Assembly: GCA_009377795.1 (NCBI GenBank)
Contig: WHTJ01000008.1
Location: 1 to 64,000 of the forward strand
Direction of reading: 5' to 3'
Source: Propionibacteriales bacterium
Lineage (GTDB): Bacteria > Actinomycetota > Actinomycetes > Propionibacteriales > Nocardioidaceae
Length of the DNA stretch: 64,000 bases
Shown here: positions 7,657 to 16,062 of the stretch, in pieces
Layout: every line of letters starts with the position of its first letter
Position numbering within the stretch: the stretch's first letter is position 1
Made by a program: the position numbers and the translations under genes
The notes under the pieces: generated by a model
Databases searched by the model: none
What the model was told of the DNA's origin: nothing
Seen by the model: only the letters and a program-made list of their open reading frames with translations

Positions 7657-8949
7657 ATGGCTGACACGGAGGCGACGGGGGCAGGCGGAACGGTTCAAAA
7701 CAACCGGGTACCGACATCGTTTGGCGGAAAGCTCAAGATCGTCGGGCCGGGTCTCATCATCGCGGCTACGGGTGTGGGTGCCGGGGATATGGTCACTTCC
7801 CTGGTGGCCGGCGCCCGTTTCGGCACGACGTTCATCTGGGCGATTCTCCTCGGCGCGATCATCAAGTTCTCGCTGGTCGAGGGCATGGGCCGCTACTACA
7901 TGGCGACGGGCAGAACGATCATCGAGGGCTGGCACTCGATGAGCCGGATCGCCAGCGGATACTTCGTGATCTACCTGTTCATCGTCATGTTCTTCTACGG
8001 CGCCGCGATCACCTCGGCCAGCGCCCTCGCGGCGAATGCCATGTTCCCCAGCACCATGCCGGTGTGGGCGTGGGCGGTGATCCATGGCGTGGTCGGCTTC
8101 GCGGTGCTGCTAATCGGCCACTACCACATCTTCGAGCGCATCATGGAGGTCTTCGTCGGCCTCATGTTCGTGACGGTCGTGGCCCTCGGGATCTACCTGA
8201 TACCTGGGCTCACGCAAAACCTCGCGATGGGGTTCGTGCCCACACTTCCCGAAGGGTCGCTGCTGTACGCGCTCGGCGTCATCGGCGGAGTCAGCGGAAC
8301 GTACTCGCTCGCCTCCTACACCTACTGGGTACGCGAGCGAGGCTGGCGGCAGTCGGGCTGGATTCCGGTCATGCGGGTGGACTCCAGCGTCGGCTACATC
8401 CTCACGGTGCTGTTCATGATGTCGATGCTCATCATCGGGGCCAGCTTCCTGTACGGCAGCGGCACGACCATCGATGGCGAGGAGGGCCTCGTCGCGATCT
8501 CCGGTCCGCTGGGCGATCAGTTCGGGGGCGTGGTCCCATGGCTGTTCCTCATCGGCTTCTGGTCCGCCACGACCAGCTCGATCCTGGGTGGCTGGAACGC
8601 GGCCGCGTACCTCTTCGCCGACTACGTGCGCACCTTCCGGCGGGTGCCCGACGAGCAGGCCGAACGGTACCTCACCGCGCGCAGCCCGTTCTTCCGGGCG
8701 TTCCTGGTCTGGTGCGCGTTCCCGCCGATGCTTCTGTTCCTCTTCGGCGAGCCGGTCTTGCTCGTGATCGTCTACGCCGCTCTCGGCGCCCTGCTGCTGC
8801 CGTTCATGGCTGGGACGTTGCTGTGGCTGCTCAACTCCAATGGGGTGCCCGGCGCGTACCGCAACAAGATCGCCTCGAACGTGGTCATGGCCATCGGTGT
8901 GTTGCTGTTCGTCGGCATCGCGGGCAACGAGATCATCGGCCTGTTCTGA
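7657..8949 (+). CDS. Nramp-family transporter lacking the canonical metal-binding motif
   Basis: This polytopic membrane protein has 430 residues and about eleven hydrophobic segments. The opening GPGLIIAATGVGAGDMVTS corresponds to Nramp TM1, but the DPGN metal motif reads GAGD (41-44). The TM6 MPHNL stretch is absent, with GVIGGVSGTYSLASYTYW in its place. The fold assignment is fairly sure, but Mn/Fe transport of the classical kind is doubtful. It has its own ribosome site (ATGGAGGAG) and probably its own promoter. The position after the ABC importer suggests a second uptake route for a related compound or a required metal. Neither can be proven from sequence. Confidence 0.75.
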   Translation: MADTEATGAGGTVQNNRVPTSFGGKLKIVGPGLIIAATGVGAGDMVTSLVAGARFGTTFIWAILLGAIIKFSLVEGMGRYYMATGRTIIEGWHSMSRIASGYFVIYLFIVMFFYGAAITSASALAANAMFPSTMPVWAWAVIHGVVGFAVLLIGHYHIFERIMEVFVGLMFVTVVALGIYLIPGLTQNLAMGFVPTLPEGSLLYALGVIGGVSGTYSLASYTYWVRERGWRQSGWIPVMRVDSSVGYILTVLFMMSMLIIGASFLYGSGTTIDGEEGLVAISGPLGDQFGGVVPWLFLIGFWSATTSSILGGWNAAAYLFADYVRTFRRVPDEQAERYLTARSPFFRAFLVWCAFPPMLLFLFGEPVLLVIVYAALGALLLPFMAGTLLWLLNSNGVPGAYRNKIASNVVMAIGVLLFVGIAGNEIIGLF

Positions 8950-9056
8950 CGCTGTTGGCGCTCGGGCTCCGGAGGGCTGCGCAGCGGTCCACTCACATGA
9001 ACCCGGGGTCAGAGTGGGTTGTCATCCGGCTCGCAGTCCGGCCCGAATCGAACTTA

Positions 9057-9072
9057 TCGAACATTTGTTCGA
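9057..9072. promoter_or_regulatory. SOS box (LexA operator) TCGAACATTTGTTCGA
   Basis: A perfect palindrome TCGAAC-N4-GTTCGA, with outer arms identical to the actinobacterial LexA consensus. It ends 20 bases before the ATG of the following small gene, so LexA binding should directly silence that gene until DNA damage. Confidence 0.75.
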
Positions 9073-9092
9073 GAGTGTGGCAGACTGGTGAG

Positions 9093-9440
9093 ATGCGGTT
9101 CCAGGTGCGGAAGACGGATCAGGGGTACGGGGTGTGGGACACCGCAGTGAACGAGTTGTGCTCGGGGTGGGACCTGACCGAGGCCGAGGCCAACGAGCAG
9201 GCGCACGACCGGGATGTGCTGTATGACCGGTTCAACCCGCGTCGACCCGAGGACGTACGCCACGTGACGCCGCCCAAGCGGGTCGACGTGCACAAGTGGG
9301 TCACGGGCGGTGCGCTGGACGTGTGGGTGCGCGAGAACGGCGAGTGGTACGGCCGGGTCCGGGACAAGACGGGTCGCTTGAGCTGGCGGCACGCGCGCGA
9401 ACTGCGGCCCACGCACCCCGACGAGGAGCCGTCGTTCTGA
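9093..9440 (+). CDS. Small protein of unknown function under an SOS box
   Basis: This is a soluble 115-residue protein that I do not recognise. It opens MRFQVRKTDQGYGVWDTAVNELC, with a beta-strand-like N-terminal half. A charged middle (RFNPRRPEDVRHVTPP) leads to a Trp-rich C-terminal half (KWVTGGALDVWVRENGEWYGRVRDKTGRLSWRHARELRP) that could form a small SH3-like barrel. It has no signal peptide or membrane segment. The start is set by the ATG 20 bases after the SOS box; the longer open frame would run back into the Nramp-like gene. Composition is typical of the genome. Damage-inducible expression is inferred from the operator. Confidence 0.7.
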   Translation: MRFQVRKTDQGYGVWDTAVNELCSGWDLTEAEANEQAHDRDVLYDRFNPRRPEDVRHVTPPKRVDVHKWVTGGALDVWVRENGEWYGRVRDKTGRLSWRHARELRPTHPDEEPSF

Positions 9441-9574
9441 GGACGCCGCCGATTCGCACCCGGTACGGCCCCTGGCAAAAGGCGCCCCGGCTAGCCTGCT
9501 CAAGCAGCCGCCTGGCGAACCGCCGTGCCGGTGGACTTCACTAGAGCCATGGAGCCGCAAGGGAGAGGTCGGTC

Positions 9575-10672
9575 GTGACAGAAATCCCGATGAGGGAGCC
9601 CGGTGTCTTGGGGGACCGCTACGAGCTCCAGGACGTGATCGGCAGAGGCGGTATGGCCGAGGTGTACCGGGCGCGGGATCGGGTGCTGGACCGGGAGGTC
9701 GCGGTGAAGCTGATGCGCGATCTGTCCAGCACCGAGACCGACCGGGCAAGGTTCACCGACGAGGCTCGCATGCTGGCTCGGCTGAACCATCACGGGCTGG
9801 TGACCGTCCTGGACGCGGCCACCACCCACGACCGGCCGTACCTCGTGATGGAGCTGGTCCGCGGCCCGAGCCTTGCCGAGTGCTGCGACGGGCGCGCCCT
9901 GGACCCGGACCGGGTGGCGGCCATCGGGGCGCAGCTTGCGGACACTCTCGGGTACGCCCACTCGTGCGGCATCGTCCACCGGGATCTCAAGCCAGGGAAC
10001 GTGCTGCTCGGCGATGGTGACCAGGCCCTGCTGACCGACTTCGGTATCGCCCGGCTGATGTCGGAGGCCGCACGGCACACCGCGACAGGTGTCACGATCG
10101 GCACCGCGGCATATCTGGCGCCGGAGCAGGTTCGCGGAGAGGACGTGACCCCGGCCGCGGATGTGTACTCGCTCGGGTTGGTGTTACTGGAGGCCTTGAC
10201 CGGTGAGCGGGCCTACCAGGGGTCGCCGACCGAGGCCGCGGTGGCGCGGCTGACCGCGCCACCGGCCATCCCGGCGAGCGTTCCGGTGGCCTGGCACGGG
10301 TTGCTCAGGAGCATGACCGCGTTGGCGCCGGACGACCGGCCCTCGACCGCACAGGTCGCTGCGGAGGTGCGCGACCTGTCCCCGGGAATGGACCCCGCCA
10401 CGGCGGCCGCGGCCCTACGCACCGAGTCGGGGACCACCCGACCGCTCACCGTGCCCGAGGCCCCGCAGGCCGGCGGCGCACCGGCCGCGTCCCTCGTGCG
10501 GCGCTGGCGGTGGCCGGCCGGAGCGGCCGCGGCGATCCTGGTGGCGGTGTTCGTCGCTATCGCGCTGATCGGCGACGGAGGCCAGACCCGGACGGAGATC
10601 CCGTCCGACGTACCTCCGAGGCTGGAGCAGCCGCTACGGGACCTGCACGACGCGGTGGAGGGACGAGAATGA
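9575..10672 (+). CDS. Membrane serine/threonine protein kinase (Hanks type)
   Basis: The kinase has 365 residues. Its domain spans about residues 16-275 with glycine loop GRGGMAEVY (23-31), catalytic Lys45 in VAVK, HRDLKPGN (135-142), DFG (155-157) and APE (182-184), so it should be active. A Pro/Ala-rich linker leads to one membrane segment (about 313-333) and an extracellular tail of only about 32 residues with no PASTA repeats. The GTG start follows GGGAGAGG. The stop overlaps the next gene's ATG, coupling it to the lipoprotein. The tail PRLEQPLRDLHDAVEG resembles the lipoprotein's PELGSTLAAVDDAIAG, suggesting related extracellular domains. Confidence 0.93.
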   Translation: MTEIPMREPGVLGDRYELQDVIGRGGMAEVYRARDRVLDREVAVKLMRDLSSTETDRARFTDEARMLARLNHHGLVTVLDAATTHDRPYLVMELVRGPSLAECCDGRALDPDRVAAIGAQLADTLGYAHSCGIVHRDLKPGNVLLGDGDQALLTDFGIARLMSEAARHTATGVTIGTAAYLAPEQVRGEDVTPAADVYSLGLVLLEALTGERAYQGSPTEAAVARLTAPPAIPASVPVAWHGLLRSMTALAPDDRPSTAQVAAEVRDLSPGMDPATAAAALRTESGTTRPLTVPEAPQAGGAPAASLVRRWRWPAGAAAAILVAVFVAIALIGDGGQTRTEIPSDVPPRLEQPLRDLHDAVEGRE

Positions 10673-11193
10673 ACGGCACCGGGAACACCATGACCAGGCG
10701 GCTGGGTCGGACGGTGCTCGCCACGGCCCTCGCGCTGGTGCTCGCCGCGGGCTGTGGAGGCGCCCGCGCACCGTCCGAGGCGGTACCCGAGCTCGGCAGC
10801 ACCCTCGCGGCGGTCGACGACGCCATCGCCGGTCAGCGGTTCGCGGAGGCGCGCCGTCAGATCAACCGGCTGGTGCAGGCCACCATCGACGCCCGCGAAG
10901 CCGGGGAGCTGGACTCCGCGGAGGCCGAGCCGATCCTGGCCGCCGCCGAAAGCCTCCGCTCAGCACTGCCGCAGCGCCAGGAGCCGCCGCGCGAGCCCGA
11001 GGACGACCCGGAAGGCGACGAGGACGACCTGGAGAAGAAGCGCGAGAAGAAGCGCGAGGAGCTGGAGAAGAAGCGCGAGGAGCTGGAGAAGAAGCGGGAA
11101 GAGCTGCGGAAGAAGCGCGCGGAGGAGCAGGAGGAGCAGGAGGAGCAGGAGGAGCAGGAGGACGACGGCGACGAGGGCGAGGGCGGGAACTGA
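10669..11193 (+). CDS. Lipoprotein with a long charged (ER/K-type) helix
   Basis: The protein has 174 residues. Basic N-terminal residues, a hydrophobic core and lipobox LAAGC (Cys29) mark an exported lipoprotein. A small helical domain (about 40-100, STLAAVDDAIAGQRFAEARRQINRLV) is followed by a Pro/Glu linker. Then comes an almost purely Glu/Lys/Arg stretch built from tandem EELEKKR units and QEE units, ending in an acidic Asp/Gly tail. Such alternating stretches form stable single alpha helices or coiled coils. The ATG overlaps the kinase stop (ATGA), so the two products are made together. No enzymatic motif is visible. A sensor or substrate partner for the kinase is an inference. Confidence 0.8.
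   Translation: MNGTGNTMTRRLGRTVLATALALVLAAGCGGARAPSEAVPELGSTLAAVDDAIAGQRFAEARRQINRLVQATIDAREAGELDSAEAEPILAAAESLRSALPQRQEPPREPEDDPEGDEDDLEKKREKKREELEKKREELEKKREELRKKRAEEQEEQEEQEEQEDDGDEGEGGN
11028..11160 (+). repeat. In-gene tandem repeats encoding the charged helix
   Basis: A 21-bp unit (core GAGCTGGAGAAGAAGCGC) recurs about three times, then GAGGAGCAG-type 9-bp units recur about four times. Both keep the reading frame. Such arrays can change length by slippage without frameshift, which would lengthen or shorten the helix. Confidence 0.75.
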
Positions 11194-11368
11194 CCTGACG
11201 ACTGAACCGACGAGCGCCGATCACCGGTCGAGTCCGTGATCGACGTGCTCGCCGGGGAGCGCAGGGTTGGCGGGCTCGGTCACCCCGGTTGTGGCAGGGT
11301 GGCCGTATGCTCAATCGACGGCCCGCGTGGGCGATGGGCGGCAGGGCCGGCCTCAGGATCCCGCGGCC

Positions 11369-12052
11369 ATGGTGACCGACATCCTGGAGTGGCTGGAAAG
11401 CCTGCCACCCGCGGGCGTGATTGCCGCCGCGGGCCTTCTGGTCTTCGGGGAGACGACACTCGGACTCGGGTTCATCACCCCTGGCGAGTCGGCGCTGTTC
11501 ATCGCCGGGACGACCGCCACCACCATCCCCAGGTTCCTCATCATGTGGGCAGTCACGTCGGCCTGTGCGGTGCTCGGCTACTCGGTGGGCTATGGGATCG
11601 GCAAGTACGTCGGGCCGAGGCTTCGGAACACCAGGATCGTGGAGCGGCACGGAGCCGAGGGATGGGACAAGGCGATGGACTTCCTGCGCCGCCGGGGCTC
11701 CTTCGCGGTGGTGATCGGGATCTTCTTCCCGGTGATGCGGACCCTCGTACCGGCGGCCGCGGGTGCGTCCGGTCTGCCGTTCCGGAGGTTCCTGCCCGCC
11801 GCCGCGCTCGCCGGACCCGTCTGGTGCGCACTGCACATCGGGCTCGGCGCGGCCGCGGGTGAGGCCGCGAGGCGGCTCGAGAACTACGTCAGCACCGGCA
11901 GTTGGATCCTTCTCGGACTGGTCGTCGTTGTCGGCGCGGCCGTCCTGATCCGGCGCCGCCGTGCGGGCAGGACCGAGTCCGCGGCACCTGCCGGACAGCA
12001 GACCGCCGTCCACGAGGACCGGCCCGAGTCGGAGCGCGGCTCGCTGAGCTGA
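11369..12052 (+). CDS. DedA/VTT-family membrane protein
   Basis: This 227-residue inner-membrane protein has the VTT (DedA) core: LLVFGETTLGLGFITPGESALFIAG near the N-terminus, then GYSVGYGIGKYVG, and the re-entrant-loop/arginine region GIFFPVMRTLVPAAAGASGLPFRRF with a final membrane helix. DedA proteins are linked to lipid flipping and membrane homeostasis. The ATG with a weak AGGAT site is chosen because the upstream in-frame sequence is low-quality and lacks hydrophobic features. The C-terminal 30 residues are hydrophilic. It may be transcribed alone or with the kinase pair. Confidence 0.85.
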   Translation: MVTDILEWLESLPPAGVIAAAGLLVFGETTLGLGFITPGESALFIAGTTATTIPRFLIMWAVTSACAVLGYSVGYGIGKYVGPRLRNTRIVERHGAEGWDKAMDFLRRRGSFAVVIGIFFPVMRTLVPAAAGASGLPFRRFLPAAALAGPVWCALHIGLGAAAGEAARRLENYVSTGSWILLGLVVVVGAAVLIRRRRAGRTESAAPAGQQTAVHEDRPESERGSLS

Positions 12053-12155
12053 GGTAATTGATGCGGCGCTCGCGTTCGGCGGTCGATACGATCGGGGCGT
12101 TTCGTGATCCGGTCCGCAGGAAGCCGCAGGCCACCCGTCGTACAAAGGAGTGAAC

Positions 12156-14138
12156 GTGTCTGAGCTGCAGGTCACCGTGATCGGTCCCGACGAACGAGTC
12201 GGCCGTCAGGTGACGACCGGCACGAAGGCATGGGAGCTGTACGCCGACGACGGTACGGTCATCGCGGCCCGCGTCAACGGCGATCTGCGCGACCTGGCGT
12301 ACGAACTGGCCGACGGCGACGAGGTCGAAGCGGTGGCCATCGACAGCGAGGACGGCCGGGCGATCCTGCGGCACTCGACGGCCCACGTGATGGCGCAGGC
12401 CGTGCAGGAGCTGTTCCCCGACGCCAAGCTGGGCATCGGCCCGCCGATCGACAACGGCTTCTACTACGACTTCGACGTATCCGAGCCGTTCCACCCCGAC
12501 GACCTCGCCAAGATCGAGACCCGGATGCGCAAGATCATCAAGGAGGGTCAGCGATTCTCCCGCCGGGCGGTCGGTGAGGACGAGGCACGGGTCGAGCTTG
12601 CCGGTGAGCCGTACAAGCTGGAGCTGATCGGGCTGAAGGGCTCCGACGCCGCCGACTCGGCCGAGGGCGCCGGGGTCGAGGTGGGAGCGGACGAGCTCAC
12701 CATCTACGACAACCTCAGGCGCGACGGCTCACTGGCGTGGAAGGACCTCTGCCGCGGCCCGCATCTGCCGACCACGAAGCGCATACCGGCGTTCAAGCTG
12801 ATGCGCACCGCGGCGGCGTACTGGCGGGGGAGCGAGCAGAACCCGCAACTCCAGCGGATCTACGGCACCGCATGGGAGTCCAAGGAGGCCCTCGAGGACC
12901 ACCTGCACAAGCTGGAGGAGGCCGCCCGGCGCGACCACCGCCGGCTCGGTCAGGAGCTCGACCTGTTCAGCTTCCCGGACGAGATCGGGCCGGGTCTGGC
13001 GGTCTTCCATCCCAAGGGCGGCATCATCCGCAAGACGATGGAGGACTACTCCAGGCGACGGCACGAGGAGTCCGGGTACGAGTTCGTCTACTCGCCGCAT
13101 GTGACCAAGGCGCAGCTGTTCGAGACCTCCGGGCACCTGGACTGGTACGCCGACGGCATGTACCCGCCGATGGAGCTCGACGAGGGCCAGCGGTACTACC
13201 CGAAGCCGATGAACTGCCCGTTCCACATCATGGTGTTCAAGTCGCGCGGGCGGTCGTACCGCGAGCTGCCGTTGCGGTTCTTCGAGTTCGGCACCGTCTA
13301 CCGGTACGAGAAGTCCGGCGTCGTGCACGGCCTCACCAGGGCCCGTGGGTTCACCCAGGACGACTCGCACATCTTCTGCGCACCCGAGCAGCTGGCCGAC
13401 GAGCTGGCGTCGCTGCTGGACTTCGTGATCGGCCTGCTGCGCGACTTCGGGCTGACCGAGTTCGAGCCGGAGCTGGCGCTGCGCGACGACACCGACAAGT
13501 ACGTCGGTGAGGACTGGGAGTGGGAGGCCGCCGAGTCCGCCCTGCGGGCCGCGCTGGAGAAGACCGGGCTGTCGTACGTCGAGGCGCGGGGCGAGGCGGT
13601 CTTCTACGCGCCGAAGATCGACATCCACGTCCGGGACTCGATCGGACGCCGCTGGCAGATCTCCACGTTGCAGGTGGACCTGCAAGAGCCGCAGCGGTTC
13701 GATATCGAGTATCAGGCATCCGACGGCACACGACAACGGCCGTACATGATCCACCGGGCGCTGTTCGGCTCGATCGAGCGGTTCTTCGGAATCCTTGTCG
13801 AGCACTACGCCGGCGCGTTCCCGCCCTGGCTGGCGCCGGTGCAGGCGGTGGCCATCCCGGTAGCGGAGCGACACGAGGACTACCTGTACGACGTGGCGGC
13901 GCGGCTGCGGGCGCGTGGTGTGCGCGTCGAGGTGGACACCGGTGACGACCGGATGCAGAAGAAGATTCGCAACGCCCAAACGCAGAAGGTGCCGTTCATG
14001 CTGATCGCCGGGGACCACGACGTCGAGGACAAGGCGGTGTCGTTCCGCTACCGGGACGGTACTCAGGACAACGGCGTACCGCTGTCCGACGCGGTCGAGC
14101 GGATCGTCGATGCGATCGACCGCCGGGTCCAGGTATGA
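12156..14138 (+). CDS. thrS: Threonyl-tRNA synthetase
   Basis: The class II synthetase has 660 residues: an N-terminal TGS domain (about 1-62), a second additional domain with [11 protein letters not shown] (editing-type), the catalytic core with the zinc site around MNCPFH, motif 2 [33 protein letters not shown], motif 3 [20 protein letters not shown] and an anticodon-binding domain. It charges tRNA-Thr. The second of two nearby GTG codons is taken because AAAGGAG lies 5 bases before it; the first GTG overlaps that site. It heads an operon-like run with HIT (4-base overlap), as in mycobacteria. Confidence 0.98.
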   Translation: MSELQVTVIGPDERVGRQVTTGTKAWELYADDGTVIAARVNGDLRDLAYELADGDEVEAVAIDSEDGRAILRHSTAHVMAQAVQELFPDAKLGIGPPIDNGFYYDFDVSEPFHPDDLAKIETRMRKIIKEGQRFSRRAVGEDEARVELAGEPYKLELIGLKGSDAADSAEGAGVEVGADELTIYDNLRRDGSLAWKDLCRGPHLPTTKRIPAFKLMRTAAAYWRGSEQNPQLQRIYGTAWESKEALEDHLHKLEEAARRDHRRLGQELDLFSFPDEIGPGLAVFHPKGGIIRKTMEDYSRRRHEESGYEFVYSPHVTKAQLFETSGHLDWYADGMYPPMELDEGQRYYPKPMNCPFHIMVFKSRGRSYRELPLRFFEFGTVYRYEKSGVVHGLTRARGFTQDDSHIFCAPEQLADELASLLDFVIGLLRDFGLTEFEPELALRDDTDKYVGEDWEWEAAESALRAALEKTGLSYVEARGEAVFYAPKIDIHVRDSIGRRWQISTLQVDLQEPQRFDIEYQASDGTRQRPYMIHRALFGSIERFFGILVEHYAGAFPPWLAPVQAVAIPVAERHEDYLYDVAARLRARGVRVEVDTGDDRMQKKIRNAQTQKVPFMLIAGDHDVEDKAVSFRYRDGTQDNGVPLSDAVERIVDAIDRRVQV

Positions 14139-14719
14139 CCGAAGCCGGCGACGACCGGCCCGGGCCCCGGCCTGAGTCCGAGCCCGAGCTGGTGCCGCAG
14201 GACGGCGTCGGGGTCGCCGATCGCCTGATCCGGTTGTGGACGCCGCACCGGATGGCCTACATCAAGGAGGAGGCCGAGGCCGGGCGGCGCGACGGCGAGG
14301 ACTGCCCGTTCTGCCGGATCCCGTCGCTGGACGACGTCACCGGGCTGATCCTGGCCCGTGGGGAGACGACGTACGCCGTGCTCAACCTGCATCCCTACAA
14401 CCCGGGGCATCTCATGGTGTTGCCGTACCGGCACGTCGGCACTCTGGACGGGCTCACCGACGAGGAGCTGCTCGAGCTGACCACGATGACGCGGGACGCC
14501 GTGCGCGCGGTCGAGAAGGCCTCGTCACCGCATGGCTTCAACATCGGGCTCAACCTCGGTGGTGTGGCCGGCGGCTCGTTGTCGGAACACCTGCACCAGC
14601 ACGTCGTACCGCGATGGGGCGGGGACGCCAACTTCATCACCGTGCTCGCGCGGACCAAGGTGATTCCGCAGCTGCTGTCGGAGACTCGGGCGCTGCTGGC
14701 CGAGTCCTGGCCGGACTGA
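14135..14719 (+). CDS. HIT-family protein, likely Ap4A phosphorylase/hydrolase
   Basis: The protein has 194 residues. A CPFC zinc-type pair (57-60) precedes the HIT fold, and the catalytic histidine triad is visible as [11 protein letters not shown] (His152, His154, His156). Its place directly behind thrS and before pgsA equals the mycobacterial gene Rv2613c, reported as a diadenosine tetraphosphate phosphorylase. It would clear Ap4A made by aminoacyl-tRNA synthetases. The start codon overlaps the thrS stop (ATGA), giving coupled translation. Confidence 0.88.
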   Translation: MTEAGDDRPGPRPESEPELVPQDGVGVADRLIRLWTPHRMAYIKEEAEAGRRDGEDCPFCRIPSLDDVTGLILARGETTYAVLNLHPYNPGHLMVLPYRHVGTLDGLTDEELLELTTMTRDAVRAVEKASSPHGFNIGLNLGGVAGGSLSEHLHQHVVPRWGGDANFITVLARTKVIPQLLSETRALLAESWPD

Positions 14720-14763
14720 CCGTCGACCCGTCGACCCGCCGCCGACCCGTCGAGTACCGCCAG

Positions 14764-15708
14764 CTAGCCGAAGGCGCGCACGAGCGCGTGGGCGAGCCGC
14801 TTCTCCCCGGCGGTCGTGGACACGTCGGACGAGGCGAACCCCTGCCTGGGCAGGGTGTCGATCTCCAGCAGGGCGTCCTCGAGGAAGATCAGCAGATCCC
14901 CGGCGCTCGTCGTCTGTGACCATGCCTCGGCACCGATGCCGTCGACCCGGGTGTAGACCCGCGGGCTGAGGTTCGCCCGGTAGTTGGTCTGTTGCACGGG
15001 GTCCGTGCGCACCGTGACGACCGCGTTGCCGGGTAGGCCGGTCCATGAGCACATGGTCGCGCCGTCGGGCCCCGGTGATGCGCGACGCAGCCGTACCTCG
15101 TTGTCCATGGCCGCGGCCACTGCCTTCTCGTCGACGTCCCCGCATGGTCCGAGCTGCCTGCCGTTCACGAGCTCGGGATTGCGGGGGAGGTTGCGTACGG
15201 CGGCCCGCCCTATCCGGGCGAGCGCGTCGGGGGGCAGCCGGTCGCCGGGGTTGTCGTTCGCCTCGATGCTCAGGACCACGCCGTTGTCGAACACGTGCAT
15301 GGTGCGCGACGTGACGCCCTCGCGGGTGTACGCCGCCGTGCCCACACCCGCTGCCGGTCTCGGGTCGCCGCCGGCCAGCTCGCCGAACGCCTTCTCGAAC
15401 GTCTCCTCGGCCACCGGGCCCGGCGTCACCTGGACCTCCACCAGCGCGACCCCGAACTCGTTGCCCCACAGGCAGCTCTCGGTGGGCAGAGTCGGGGCGC
15501 CCAGCTCCCGCCCGACGATGCGGACCGGGCGGCCGAGCGCCTTGCGCATCCCGGCCGGGCCGATGAGGTCGCAGGCCTGGATCTCGGTGACCCGTCCCGG
15601 GCGATCGGACGGCTCGGGTTCGGTGGATCCGCCGCCGTCGTCGGCGGTGCATGCGCCGACGCCGAACACGAGCACGGCGCACAGGGCGAGCGTCCTGGTC
15701 GGCGACAT
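14764..15708 (-). CDS. DUF3558-like secreted lipoprotein
   Basis: The protein has 314 residues with signal sequence MSPTRTLALCAVLVFGVGAC and lipid-anchor Cys20. The mature part has two similar halves, each with an early ACDLIG or PCGDVD motif and a later SCLWG or MCSWTG motif. This is the Cys-bearing pattern of DUF3558-type actinobacterial lipoproteins, here in duplicate. The function is unknown. It is on the opposite strand to thrS/HIT and is absent from the equivalent mycobacterial block, so it looks like an insertion into the conserved gene order. Confidence 0.7.
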   Translation of the reverse strand: MSPTRTLALCAVLVFGVGACTADDGGGSTEPEPSDRPGRVTEIQACDLIGPAGMRKALGRPVRIVGRELGAPTLPTESCLWGNEFGVALVEVQVTPGPVAEETFEKAFGELAGGDPRPAAGVGTAAYTREGVTSRTMHVFDNGVVLSIEANDNPGDRLPPDALARIGRAAVRNLPRNPELVNGRQLGPCGDVDEKAVAAAMDNEVRLRRASPGPDGATMCSWTGLPGNAVVTVRTDPVQQTNYRANLSPRVYTRVDGIGAEAWSQTTSAGDLLIFLEDALLEIDTLPRQGFASSDVSTTAGEKRLAHALVRAFG

Positions 15709-16062
15709 GCGCCGAGGCTACCTACGGATCCAGGGCGCCGTCCGTCCAGGTGTGAGCGTGGCGGATCCCGCCGGCCGGTGCGCATGGACCAATGGCGCCG
15801 CGACTGCGTGGGTGTCACGCGAGGCGTGCAGTCGAGCATGGAGCGCCAGATGTCGGTGTTGTTGCGTGGGTGCTCTGTAGTCGTTACATCGGCTGTGAAT
15901 CGAGAACGGGCTGCGTAACGGATACAGAGCCGCCGGATCGATTCTCAGGTGGGGTCTGGACCGGACCATCACAGGTCAGGTCTCGGCCAGAGCTCCTCAG
16001 GCGGGTCCTGGTCGTAGCCCGGCGGTCGGCGCCGGGCTACGACACCACGGCGCGGCGCGGAC
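15709..16062. other. Gene-free stretch upstream of the DUF3558-like lipoprotein
   Basis: This stretch of 354 bases contains no convincing coding frame; short open frames in it have neither ribosome sites nor sensible composition. It must hold the promoter of the lipoprotein (minus strand) and the end of the EF-G-like transcript. The one clear structure is a large interrupted inverted repeat. Confidence 0.55.
15872..15930. repeat. Large interrupted inverted repeat
   Basis: Sixteen-base arms beginning GCTCTGTA and ending TACAGAGC match at 14 of 16 positions around a 27-base loop; the inner part CGTTAC/GTAACG also pairs. It could be a terminator for the leftward EF-G-like transcript, a structured RNA, or a remnant of a small mobile element. 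Confidence 0.5.

Noticed and set aside
601-9092. Integrated element with att sites flanking the catabolic region
   Set aside because: I found no second copy of the tRNA-Val 3' end, no integrase and no transposase; kept only as a low-interest idea.
12729-14018. 429-codon frame opposite thrS
   Set aside because: Shadow of thrS; the sense strand carries every synthetase motif.
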